Of a stretch of 64,000 bases of DNA, positions 57,208 through 64,000 are shown piece after piece. Position 1 is the stretch's first letter, and every line of letters begins with the position of its first letter. Origin of the DNA: Wielerella bovis (GTDB lineage: Bacteria; Pseudomonadota; Gammaproteobacteria; Burkholderiales; Neisseriaceae); assembly GCF_022354465.1 (NCBI RefSeq), contig NZ_CP092361.1:496001-560000 (forward strand), given 5' to 3'. The position numbers were made by a program, and so were the translations under genes. The notes beneath the pieces were generated by a model. That model worked only from the letters and a program-made list of their open reading frames with translations, searched no databases and was not told the DNA's origin.

Positions 57208-59070
57208 ATGGCTTTATTGCAAATTGCCGAACCGAATATGTCCGCCGCGCCCCACCAACATCGTTTGGCTGTGGGCATTGATTTGGGCACAACCAACAGC
57301 TTGGTGGCGACCGTCAAAAGTGGAGCGGCAACGTGTTTGCCTGATGAAACGGGCGCTGTGTCCGTGCCGTCTGTGGTGCGTTATTTGGGCAACGATGAGC
57401 GGGTGGTGGGCAAGGCCGCCTTGTCGCAACAAAAACTTGACCCACAAAACACGATTTCTTCCGCCAAACGCTTAATCGGGCGCACGCTGCCTGAAATTGA
57501 CACGGCACATTTGTCCTACCGCTTTGGCGCGTCCGACAAAATCATTGAATTGCAAACAAAAAACGGCTTGAAAACACCGATTGACGTGTCCGCCGACATT
57601 TTGCGCGTGTTGAAAGAACGCGCTGAGCAATCTTTGGGTGGCGATTTGGTGGGCGCAGTGATTACCGTGCCAGCCTATTTTGATGACGCGCAACGCCAAG
57701 CCACCAAAGACGCGGCGCGTTTGGCAGGTTTGAACGTGTTGCGTTTGCTGAATGAGCCGACCGCCGCCGCCATTGCCTACGGTTTGGACAACGCGGCGGA
57801 AGGCACGTTTGTCGTGTACGATTTGGGCGGCGGCACGTTTGATGTGTCCGTGTTGCAGCTTTCCAAAGGCTTGTTTGAAGTGAAAGCGACGGGCGGCAAT
57901 TCCGCTTTGGGCGGCGATGATTTTGACCACCGTTTGTTCTGCCACATTGTTGAGAAAAATCAACTGTCTTTGACCGATGAGCGCGATGTGCAACTCTTGC
58001 TCGGTTTGGTGCGTCAAGCCAAAGAAACATTGAGCAAGCAGCCTGAAACGACTTTGCAAACCGAATTGCATGACGGCAAAGTCATCAACACCGTGATTAC
58101 ACGCGCCGAATTTCACGCGCTGACCCAACATTTGGTTGCCAAAACCATTGAGCCAGTCAAGCAAGCCTTGAAAGACGCTGGTGTGGGCAAATCCGACATC
58201 AAAGGCGTGATTATGGTCGGCGGCGCAACGCGCATGTTGCACGTTCAACAAGCGGTTGGCGCATTTTTCGGGCAAACGCCACTCAACAATTTGAACCCCG
58301 ATGAAGTGGTGGCATTGGGCGCAGCCATGCAAGCCAACGTGTTGGCAGGCAACAAAAATGACGGCGAATGGCTGCTGTTGGACGTAACACCGCTTTCTTT
58401 GGGCTTGGAAACTTATGGCGGGCTGGCTGAAAAAATCATTCCGCGTAATTCCACTTTGCCCACAGCGCGCGCCCAAGAATTTACCACTTTCAAAGACGGA
58501 CAAACCGCGATGACCATTCATGTGGTGCAAGGCGAACGTGAGTTGGTTTCAGACTGCCGCAGTTTGGCGAAATTCACATTGCGCGGCATTCCGCCTATGG
58601 TGGCGGGCGCGGCGCGCATTCGCGTTACCTTTCAGGTGGACGCGGACGGTTTGTTGTCCGTGTCCGCGCGTGAACAAACGACTGGCGTACAAGCCCAAAT
58701 TGAAGTAAAGCCGTCCTACGGTTTGGACGATGACACGATTATGCAAATGTTGCGCGACAGCATGAGCAATGCCAAAGATGACGCGATTGCCCGCGCTCGT
58801 GCCGAAGCCAAAGTGGAAGCAGAAGGTTTAATCGCCGCCATTCAGGCAGCCTTACTGTTGGACAGCGATTTGTTGAGCGTAGATGAAATCAGCAAAATCA
58901 ATGCCTTGATTGACAAGCTGAACGCCAGTTTGCCCAATCACACGGCGGAGCAAATTCGCGCTTTGGTGCATGAACTTTCACACGCCACAGACGATTTCGC
59001 CGCCAAACGCATGGACAGAAACATTCAGCGCATGTTGCAAGGACAAAATGTAGCAGATTTGAATGTTTGA
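57208..59070 (+). CDS. hscA: Fe-S assembly chaperone HscA
   Basis: Hsp70-class ATPase that acts with HscB on the scaffold IscU. The 620-residue protein starts [19 protein letters not shown] like E. coli HscA, then [48 protein letters not shown], and the HscA-specific substrate-domain wording [25 protein letters not shown] precedes the ATG. It stands alone, with no hscB, fdx or isc genes nearby. Its sequence is noticeably richer in G/C than its flanks. Confidence 0.95.
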   Translation: MALLQIAEPNMSAAPHQHRLAVGIDLGTTNSLVATVKSGAATCLPDETGAVSVPSVVRYLGNDERVVGKAALSQQKLDPQNTISSAKRLIGRTLPEIDTAHLSYRFGASDKIIELQTKNGLKTPIDVSADILRVLKERAEQSLGGDLVGAVITVPAYFDDAQRQATKDAARLAGLNVLRLLNEPTAAAIAYGLDNAAEGTFVVYDLGGGTFDVSVLQLSKGLFEVKATGGNSALGGDDFDHRLFCHIVEKNQLSLTDERDVQLLLGLVRQAKETLSKQPETTLQTELHDGKVINTVITRAEFHALTQHLVAKTIEPVKQALKDAGVGKSDIKGVIMVGGATRMLHVQQAVGAFFGQTPLNNLNPDEVVALGAAMQANVLAGNKNDGEWLLLDVTPLSLGLETYGGLAEKIIPRNSTLPTARAQEFTTFKDGQTAMTIHVVQGERELVSDCRSLAKFTLRGIPPMVAGAARIRVTFQVDADGLLSVSAREQTTGVQAQIEVKPSYGLDDDTIMQMLRDSMSNAKDDAIARARAEAKVEAEGLIAAIQAALLLDSDLLSVDEISKINALIDKLNASLPNHTAEQIRALVHELSHATDDFAAKRMDRNIQRMLQGQNVADLNV

Positions 59071-59110
59071 GTATTCAGGCAGCCTGAAACTTGTACAAAA
59101 TTCAATTTGT

Positions 59111-59135
59111 AAGGGTAGATTTCATATCTACCCTT
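59111..59135 (+). terminator. hscA intrinsic terminator
   Basis: AAGGGTAGAT pairs with ATCTACCCTT across a 5-base loop and is followed by TTTT. Confidence 0.88.
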
Positions 59136-59141
59136 TTTTAT

Positions 59142-59171
59142 TGTGTACTGGTTTAAATTGAATTCACTATA
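59142..59171. repeat. Remnant end of a family A element
   Basis: TGTACTGGTTTAAATTGAATTCACTATA (shown by its type, the first-subtype right end) survives alone, directly before a complete third-subtype copy with which it shares TATA. Confidence 0.65.
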
Positions 59172-59278
59172 TAGTCGCAGAACTGAAAAAGCAGTACGGC
59201 GTTGCCAACGCCCTTATGTACTATTCGTACACGGCGGGCGTTGTCGCCTTGTACTGTATTTTCATTTCTACGACTATA
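59170..59278. repeat. Family A miniature element (third subtype)
   Basis: A 109-bp copy beginning TATAGTCGCAGAACTGAAAA and ending with the near-complement TTTTCATTTCTACGACTATA. The ends pair with each other but not with the other subtypes. AGTAC follows at the expected distance from each end. It lies about 140 bases upstream of tonB. Confidence 0.85.
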
Positions 59279-59420
59279 GATGCAAGGGTAAGATAAAATC
59301 TACATCGTTTGGTAAAAGTTCCAATCTTACAAAAAACTAAAACCATAAAAACATGAGGTAATACATAAATCAACAAAATTCTTTTGCCAAACAAGAATAA
59401 TTTGCATTAAAATTACACTC

Positions 59421-60341
59421 ATGAAAAACAACGACTCTCTTCTCAAAATTACCACTACATTGGCGGTTACTTTATTGCATGCAGGCATTATTGCGCTGAC
59501 GTGGCATGCGAGTAAGCCGCCTGAAATTGTTGAAGTGGATAATTTAACAGTTGTGGACATTGGTTCTCTTTTAGGTGATGACCAACCTGCTGCCGATGGT
59601 GCACCTGCACCTTTGGAAAACAAGGCAGAACCTGAGCCACCTAAACCACAGCCTGAAAAAATCACACCACCTAAACCAATAGAAAAAGTCGTTAAACCAG
59701 AATCTCCAAAAACCATAGAAACACCAAAAGTTCAGGCTGTGGTACGCAATGATAAACCTGCAGATATAACACAGCCTGAAAAACCTGTACCACAACCAGT
59801 AGTGGAAAAACCAAAACCGATTGAACAGTCCAAACCTGTGGAAACACCTGCACAACCCAATACAACACAGCCTGAAAAATCTACTGGGCAGAATTTGGCT
59901 GATTCGGGTAGCAAAAATAATAATCCTAATCGCCATATCAATGGTCAAGAAAATGGCAATGGCAGCAATCCCAATAGTACCAAACCCAGTAATGGCGTAG
60001 GTGGCGATAAGAATGCTACGGGAAGTGGTGTTAAAAATCCAAATGGTAACGGCAATAAACAATCTTCTGGAAGCGTGATTCAAAATGGTGGTTATATTGG
60101 TTTGCCCAACCCTCCTTATCCTGCCAATGCAGATGGAGATGAAGGTACTGTCAAATTAAGCGTTTTGGTCAAACTTGATGGTTCCAAGGAAATTAGCGTT
60201 ACCCAATCCAGTGGTTCAGCAGTGTTAGATAATGCAGCAAAACGTGCGGCGCGAAATGCAAAATATCGTCTTGCCAAAGTAGATGGACAAGATGCTCCCA
60301 CTCGGTTTAGCACTTCATTCACGTTTAAAGTATACGATTAA
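59421..60341 (+). CDS. tonB: TonB energy-transducing protein
   Basis: Transmits proton-motive force from ExbB-ExbD to outer-membrane receptors such as those for heme and siderophores. The 306-residue protein has one N-terminal membrane helix (ITTTLAVTLLHAGIIALTW), a long Pro-Glu-Lys-rich spacer (residues about 65-150), an unusual Asn/Gly/Ser-rich segment (about 155-215), and the C-terminal TonB domain (NPPYPANADGDEGTVKLSVLV, then ARNAKYRLA). DUS-derived QPEK repeats recur in the spacer. It is first in tonB-exbB-exbD. No clear Fur box was found. Confidence 0.93.
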   Translation: MKNNDSLLKITTTLAVTLLHAGIIALTWHASKPPEIVEVDNLTVVDIGSLLGDDQPAADGAPAPLENKAEPEPPKPQPEKITPPKPIEKVVKPESPKTIETPKVQAVVRNDKPADITQPEKPVPQPVVEKPKPIEQSKPVETPAQPNTTQPEKSTGQNLADSGSKNNNPNRHINGQENGNGSNPNSTKPSNGVGGDKNATGSGVKNPNGNGNKQSSGSVIQNGGYIGLPNPPYPANADGDEGTVKLSVLVKLDGSKEISVTQSSGSAVLDNAAKRAARNAKYRLAKVDGQDAPTRFSTSFTFKVYD

Positions 60342-60385
60342 TTTTTTCAGGCTGCCTGAAACCCAATTTTAAGAGAAAGCAACAA

Positions 60386-61057
60386 ATGAATTTAGGATTA
60401 GTTTTTAAACATGGAGACGCGGTTTTAATCGGCGTATTTTTAAGTTTGATTGCAATGAGTATTGCATCATGGGTCATCATCATTATTCGGTGCATCAAAT
60501 GGAAACAAGCCAAAACCGCTAATAAACAAGCGCGAGAAATCATTTGGGCATCAAATAATTTAGCCGATGCAGAACAAAAAGCCAAAAATTTACCTTGTCC
60601 CATTAGTTCATTGGCATTAGACGGCATCATGGCAACACGCCGTTTTGATGCAACCGAACACCATTTACTTTCTGCCAGTTTGCCGCGTAATGCTTATTTA
60701 GAACGCGAATTGCGCCACAGCATGGGCAAAGTGATGAGTCAATTTGAAGGCGGTATGACGGCATTGGCAACCATTGGCTCAACCGCACCATTTATTGGCT
60801 TGCTCGGAACAGTTTGGGGGATTTACCGTGCCTTGATTAATATCAGCAACAGTGGGCAAATCAGTATTGCAGCGGTATCAGGTCCCATTGGCGAAGCATT
60901 AGTGGCAACCGCAATCGGTTTATTTACCGCAATTCCTGCTGTTTTGGCATACAATTTTTTCAATCGTGCCAACAAAAATATGGCGCGTATTGTACACAAT
61001 TTTGCCCACGATTGGCATGTGCAACTGATTAACAGCACCAACAACAATAAGGAATAA
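60386..61057 (+). CDS. exbB: ExbB proton channel subunit
   Basis: A 223-residue MotA/TolQ/ExbB family membrane protein forming the proton channel with ExbD. Three spans are visible: LIGVFLSLIAMSIASWVIIII, then GMTALATIGSTAPFIGLLGTVWGIY, then GLFTAIPAVLAYNFF. It is 44 bases after tonB with a DUS between and two bases before exbD. Confidence 0.93.
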   Translation: MNLGLVFKHGDAVLIGVFLSLIAMSIASWVIIIIRCIKWKQAKTANKQAREIIWASNNLADAEQKAKNLPCPISSLALDGIMATRRFDATEHHLLSASLPRNAYLERELRHSMGKVMSQFEGGMTALATIGSTAPFIGLLGTVWGIYRALINISNSGQISIAAVSGPIGEALVATAIGLFTAIPAVLAYNFFNRANKNMARIVHNFAHDWHVQLINSTNNNKE

Positions 61058-61059
61058 TC

Positions 61060-61497
61060 ATGGCATTTGGTTCAATGAATGATGGTGATGATGCGCCGAT
61101 GAGCGACATTAACGTTACACCTTTGGTGGATGTAATGTTGGTTTTACTGATTGTATTTATGATTACAATGCCTGTTTTAACGCATTCCATTCCGCTCAAT
61201 TTGCCGACTGCCAACAGCCAATCGCAAACGCCACCTAAAATGGATGTGAAGCCGATTGAAGTAGCGATTGATGCGACAGGCGCGTATGCGGTTGGTGCAG
61301 ATTCAGAAGTTAAAGTGGATTTGGAAACTGTGCGCCAACAATTCACGAAAATTGCCCAAGAAAATCCTGATACAGTTGTGGCGATTGATGCCGATGAAAC
61401 GGTGGCTTATGAACATGTCGTCAAAGTGTTGGAAGCCGCACGAGAAGCAGGTTTGAGTAAAGTGGGTTTTCGCATGAAAACCGAAGCTGTGAAATAA
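61060..61497 (+). CDS. exbD: ExbD subunit
   Basis: A 145-residue ExbD/TolR family protein. The single membrane helix (INVTPLVDVMLVLLIVFMITM) carries the essential Asp in PLVDVMLV, and a periplasmic domain follows. It starts two bases after exbB and is cotranslated with it, followed by a strong terminator. Confidence 0.95.
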   Translation: MAFGSMNDGDDAPMSDINVTPLVDVMLVLLIVFMITMPVLTHSIPLNLPTANSQSQTPPKMDVKPIEVAIDATGAYAVGADSEVKVDLETVRQQFTKIAQENPDTVVAIDADETVAYEHVVKVLEAAREAGLSKVGFRMKTEAVK

Positions 61498-61513
61498 AAC
61501 TCTGTTTATAAGC

Positions 61514-61548
61514 AAAACAAGCAAAATAAGCGTATTTTGCTTGTTTTT
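61514..61548 (+). terminator. exbD intrinsic terminator
   Basis: AACAAGCAAAATA pairs with TATTTTGCTTGTT across a 4-base loop, followed by TTTTT. Confidence 0.88.
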
Positions 61549-61549
61549 T

Positions 61550-61656
61550 TATAGTGGATTCAATTTAAATCAGGACAAGGTGACAGCGACCGCCGTGTAC
61601 ACCGAGTATATAAGAAAGCTGGCAACACTGTACTGGTTTAAATTGAATTCACTATA
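61550..61656. repeat. Family A miniature element (first subtype)
   Basis: A 107-bp copy, TATAGTGGATTCAATTTAAA at the left and TTTAAATTGAATTCACTATA at the right. AGGACA starts at position 23 from the left and AGTACA at position 23 from the right. Confidence 0.88.
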
Positions 61657-61679
61657 TATTTTAAAGATAGGTCATTTAA

Positions 61680-61727
61680 TAAAAAACACACAAAATCATA
61701 ATAATTTGATTCTGTGTGTTTTTTTAT
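61680..61727. terminator. Bidirectional terminator hairpin
   Basis: AAAAAACACACA pairs with TGTGTGTTTTTT, and AATCA with TGATT inside. A/T runs flank both sides, so it could serve exbD and the convergent 61791 gene. Confidence 0.8.
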
Positions 61728-61790
61728 TAAGCAATTAATCAAAGCCAACAATATACAATATTAGTTTATCTAACGACGATATCGTGTTGA

Positions 61791-62195
61791 TTATATATTT
61801 TGGCTGATGGTTGGTACAGCACGGCGCAATGAAGCCCAACCCATGCCAGTACTGGTTCGTTTTGATGTTACCATCACAACCACGATATGTTGATGCTCAG
61901 GCAATACAATCATAAAATGCAGAGTACCTGCCGTAGTCATTTGCACTTCTTGGATAGAATGCAAAGCAGATTTATTTCTTTGTTTGGTTAATTGGTCTTC
62001 CACCATGCGGACAGTTTTTCCACGAAACATATCTACCGCAGCAGCTGATACCAAATCTACATAATTTTGGTCAAAATGACTCACTTGATGGTATACAGAC
62101 AAAGGCATACCAGAATCCAAATCTACGACAGCTACAGCAATAGCACCATCAACTTCCGAATAGACTTCCGCACAAATTTCGTCTAATTTACTCAT
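61791..62195 (-). CDS. Roadblock/LC7-type protein
   Basis: A 134-residue soluble protein with the roadblock pattern: an N-terminal helix (SKLDEICAEVYSEVDGAIAVAVVDLDSG), a central strand-helix (VDLVSAAAVDMFRGKTVRMV) and a C-terminal strand pair (GTLHFMIVLPEHQHIVVVMVT). In other bacteria such proteins act with small GTPases (MglB-MglA). No MglA-type gene is in this window. Assignment rests on pattern only. Confidence 0.65.
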   Translation of the reverse strand: MSKLDEICAEVYSEVDGAIAVAVVDLDSGMPLSVYHQVSHFDQNYVDLVSAAAVDMFRGKTVRMVEDQLTKQRNKSALHSIQEVQMTTAGTLHFMIVLPEHQHIVVVMVTSKRTSTGMGWASLRRAVPTISQNI

Positions 62196-62367
62196 AATTT
62201 ATGTTCCTCAATAATGTGAAATATAACAATCGCTTTTTCATTAGCCTTGTTAAATAAATAGCATACAAATATTTATTTGTATGCCTATATTAAAATGGAA
62301 GTAAAATAATAACTATTTGAAAAAATAAAATCAATTCCTTTTATTGAGCCGATTCAATTTAAAAATA

Positions 62368-62401
62368 AAGGCAGCCTGAAAACATTTTCAGGCTGCCTTT
62401 A
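62368..62401 (-). terminator. DUS inverted-repeat terminator after sbp
   Basis: AAAGGCAGCCTGAAAA faces TTTTCAGGCTGCCTTT across a tiny loop, just beyond the sbp stop. A lone family A end (GATTCAATTTAAA) lies just before it. Confidence 0.85.
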
Positions 62402-62409
62402 TTTTAATT

Positions 62410-63450
62410 TTAACGTTTATTCACTTGGTCAAACACACCACCATCAGCAAAATACGTTTGCATAATATCGTCCCATGAACCAAATACATCATTAGCGCGG
62501 AAAGTTTCCACTTGTGGGAAACGGTCATTGTGTTTGGCTAAAACTTCAGTTTTGCTTGGGCGCAGATAAAAATTTGCTGCTAGATTTTGTGCGTCATCCG
62601 ACCACAAATAATCCAAATACGCTTTTGCCGCCTCTGTTGTGCCCTTCTTATCTGTAACCGATGTTACAACCGCCACAGGATTTTCGGCTGCAATCGTGTA
62701 TTTTGGGTACACAATTTCAAACTTATCTGCACCAAATTGTTGCAAAATCACATGCGCCTCATTTTCAAATGTAATCAATACATCACCAATATTACGTTGT
62801 GCAAATGTAGTTGTTGCACCACGTCCACCTGCCTCAAATACTTCCACATTTTTCAAGAATTTTTGTGCAAATGTCTTGGCGGCATCTTGATTATTTCCAT
62901 TTTCTTTCAAAGCATTAGCATAGGCTGCTAAAAATGTATAACGTCCATTACCTGCTGTTTTGGGATTAGCAATGACTAATTTCATACCATCTTTGGCTAA
63001 ATCGTTCCAATCGTGAACACCTTTCGGATTGCCTTTGTGTACCAAAAACACCGTAATACTTGTAAACGGTACGGCATTATTAGCAAAAGATTTTTGCCAA
63101 TCTTCTGCAACTAATTGTTTCTTTTGTAATAATTCAATATCCGATGTTTGATTCATGGTAACCACGTCTGCCGTCAAACCATTGGCAACGGATAAGGCTT
63201 GTTTGCTAGAACCGCCATGTGATTGTTTGATGTCAATGCTGATATTCGGATTTTTAGCTTGATAATCCTTAATAAACAATGGATTAAAATCTTTGTAAAA
63301 ATCGCGCATCACGTCATAAGATACGTTGAGTAATTCAATTTTTGCGCCATTTTGTGCGGCAGATGTGCTGCTGGCTGCATTATTATTTTGACCGTCACAA
63401 GCAGTAAGTACGCTTGCCAATAGTAAACCGATTGCCCATTGTTTTAACAT
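62410..63450 (-). CDS. sbp: Sulfate/thiosulfate-binding lipoprotein
   Basis: Periplasmic receptor of the sulfate ABC importer. The 346-residue precursor has a lipobox (ASVLTACDGQ), so it is lipid-anchored, a feature not shared by E. coli Sbp. It has the family's wording: LLNVSYDVMRDFYKDFNPLF, QSHGGSSKQALSVANGL, VVTMNQTSDIELL, and the ligand-contact GNGRYTFLAAYANAL. cysT begins divergently across a 380-base gap, the rest of the transporter being beyond the right edge. Confidence 0.92.
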   Translation of the reverse strand: MLKQWAIGLLLASVLTACDGQNNNAASSTSAAQNGAKIELLNVSYDVMRDFYKDFNPLFIKDYQAKNPNISIDIKQSHGGSSKQALSVANGLTADVVTMNQTSDIELLQKKQLVAEDWQKSFANNAVPFTSITVFLVHKGNPKGVHDWNDLAKDGMKLVIANPKTAGNGRYTFLAAYANALKENGNNQDAAKTFAQKFLKNVEVFEAGGRGATTTFAQRNIGDVLITFENEAHVILQQFGADKFEIVYPKYTIAAENPVAVVTSVTDKKGTTEAAKAYLDYLWSDDAQNLAANFYLRPSKTEVLAKHNDRFPQVETFRANDVFGSWDDIMQTYFADGGVFDQVNKR

Positions 63451-63830
63451 GATATTTCCTTATTGATATGTGAAAGAATGGCGAGATATTAAGGAATAAT
63501 GATATTTTTGGGAAAGAATTTACGGTTTTTTGATAAAGAATATGTGGTTATATGGTTTTCAGGCTACCTAAAAAATACATCAATCCACATTTTGATTGAA
63601 ATAATCAGGGAAAATTGATGGATATTGGATTATTTCAGGCAGCCTGAAAAACGGTTTATACAATTTTTGCATAAGGGAAATAAATTAGTATTCTTTGAAA
63701 GCGCATCAGCTTTTCGGTACATTGTACGTTTTAAATTTAGGGGAAGTTTTTTAACTTTGTTGCAGCTTAATGGGCTTTCAGGCTGCCTGAAACCTAATTC
63801 CCCAAAATAAAAAAATGGATTTTAAATAAT
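63451..63830. other. sbp-cysT divergent intergenic region
   Basis: A 380-base gap without a credible gene. It holds the two divergent promoters and three DUS-type sites: a variant at 63558 (TTTCAGGCTACCTAAA), a palindromic one at 63634 and another at 63777. No CysB site could be recognised. Confidence 0.5.
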
Positions 63831-64000
63831 ATGTTACTCAAATCCCCTACCGTTTTACCTGCGTTTAAGTTGAGCTTTGGCATCAGCGTGTTTGCGCTGT
63901 CTCTGTTGGTGTTGCTGCCGTTTACCATGCTGTTGATTACCGTGCAGGGCATGGGTTTTGCCGCGTTTTGGCAAACGATTAGCGAACCGCGCACGCTGTT
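63831..64000 (+). CDS. cysT: Sulfate ABC transporter permease CysT (5' part)
   Basis: The frame starts at ATG 63831 and leaves the window after about 56 codons. MLLKSPTVLPAFKLSFGISV leads into a first membrane span (FALSLLVLLPFTMLLITV) and GMGFAAFWQTISEPRTL, as in CysT/CysU permeases. The partner binding protein sbp is divergently encoded upstream. Confidence 0.88.
   Translation, partial: MLLKSPTVLPAFKLSFGISVFALSLLVLLPFTMLLITVQGMGFAAFWQTISEPRTL

Noticed and set aside
57472..58530. 352-codon open frame on the minus strand opposite hscA
   Set aside because: hscA on the plus strand is certain; the antisense frame has low-complexity composition and no family, an artefact of GC-rich codon use.
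59380..59415. Possible Fur box upstream of tonB
   Set aside because: AGAATAATTTGCATT matches the 7-1-7 consensus too poorly to claim.
62338..62360. Further Correia-like element near sbp
   Set aside because: Only one degenerate end (GATTCAATTTAAA) is present, without TATAGT or an interior, so it is noted only as a possible remnant.

Overview
The window looks like a chromosome segment of a Neisseriaceae bacterium from the Kingella/Alysiella/Simonsiella side of the family. The main reason is a 12-mer, AGGCAGCCTGAA, that occurs dozens of times on both strands. It matches the 'kingella' dialect of the Neisseriaceae DNA uptake sequence (DUS). It is often paired head-to-head as a transcription terminator and is also found inside coding sequences. 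Gene content agrees: petABC, the lptD-surA/amgK arrangement, tonB-exbB-exbD, and small neisserial hypothetical proteins. Species cannot be fixed from the sequence alone.

Layout. 1-10.9 kb: end of mlaF (off the left edge), tRNA-Asp and tRNA-Val, ribA with a DUF1304 gene, DUF4184, GAF and DUF554 proteins, dgt, a rearranged patch with two broken phosphatase 5' ends and two small membrane-protein genes, rsmI and mutL. 11-16.6 kb: a D-arabitol catabolic cluster (polyol permease, xylulokinase, D-arabitol dehydrogenase) split by an AT-rich gene of unknown function. 17.3-25.9 kb: glnE, hslO (Hsp33), a Sel1-like tail-anchored protein, nrdD-nrdG with a perfect FNR-type site, and a Nif3-like gene. 26.1-28.9 kb: petABC, the cytochrome bc1 complex. 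29-34.6 kb: a complete rRNA operon (16S-Ile-Ala-23S-5S) with promoter, processing stems and terminator. 34.7-35.6 kb: a decayed IS630-family insertion sequence. 35.6-46.1 kb: xerC, ibaG, an orphan metal-ABC permease, ftsB, eno, prmA, rpsT, yjdM and amgK. 46.2-53.1 kb: lptD-surA, a SPOR protein, accD, surE and a low-molecular-weight phosphatase. 53.2-64 kb: hypotheticals, an O-methyltransferase, a frameshifted amino-acid-binding lipoprotein, hscA, tonB-exbB-exbD, a roadblock-type protein, sbp and the start of cysT.

Several dispersed repeat families overlie this mostly housekeeping background. (A) About a dozen ~85-110 bp elements with TATAGT ends resemble Correia/NEMIS elements. (B) Three ~160-200 bp elements have AACCTGT ends and a central hairpin whose sequence changes between copies while pairing is kept. 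(C) GC-rich CCCCCACCCTA/GGGAGGG repeats include one fossilised inside mutL. The most interesting observation is that the IS630 remnant has ends laid out like those of family A: TATAGT at 1-6, with AGTACA at one end and AGGACA at the other, both at position 23. This nominates an IS630-type transposase as the possible driver of these miniature elements. No CRISPR array, prophage or restriction system was seen.
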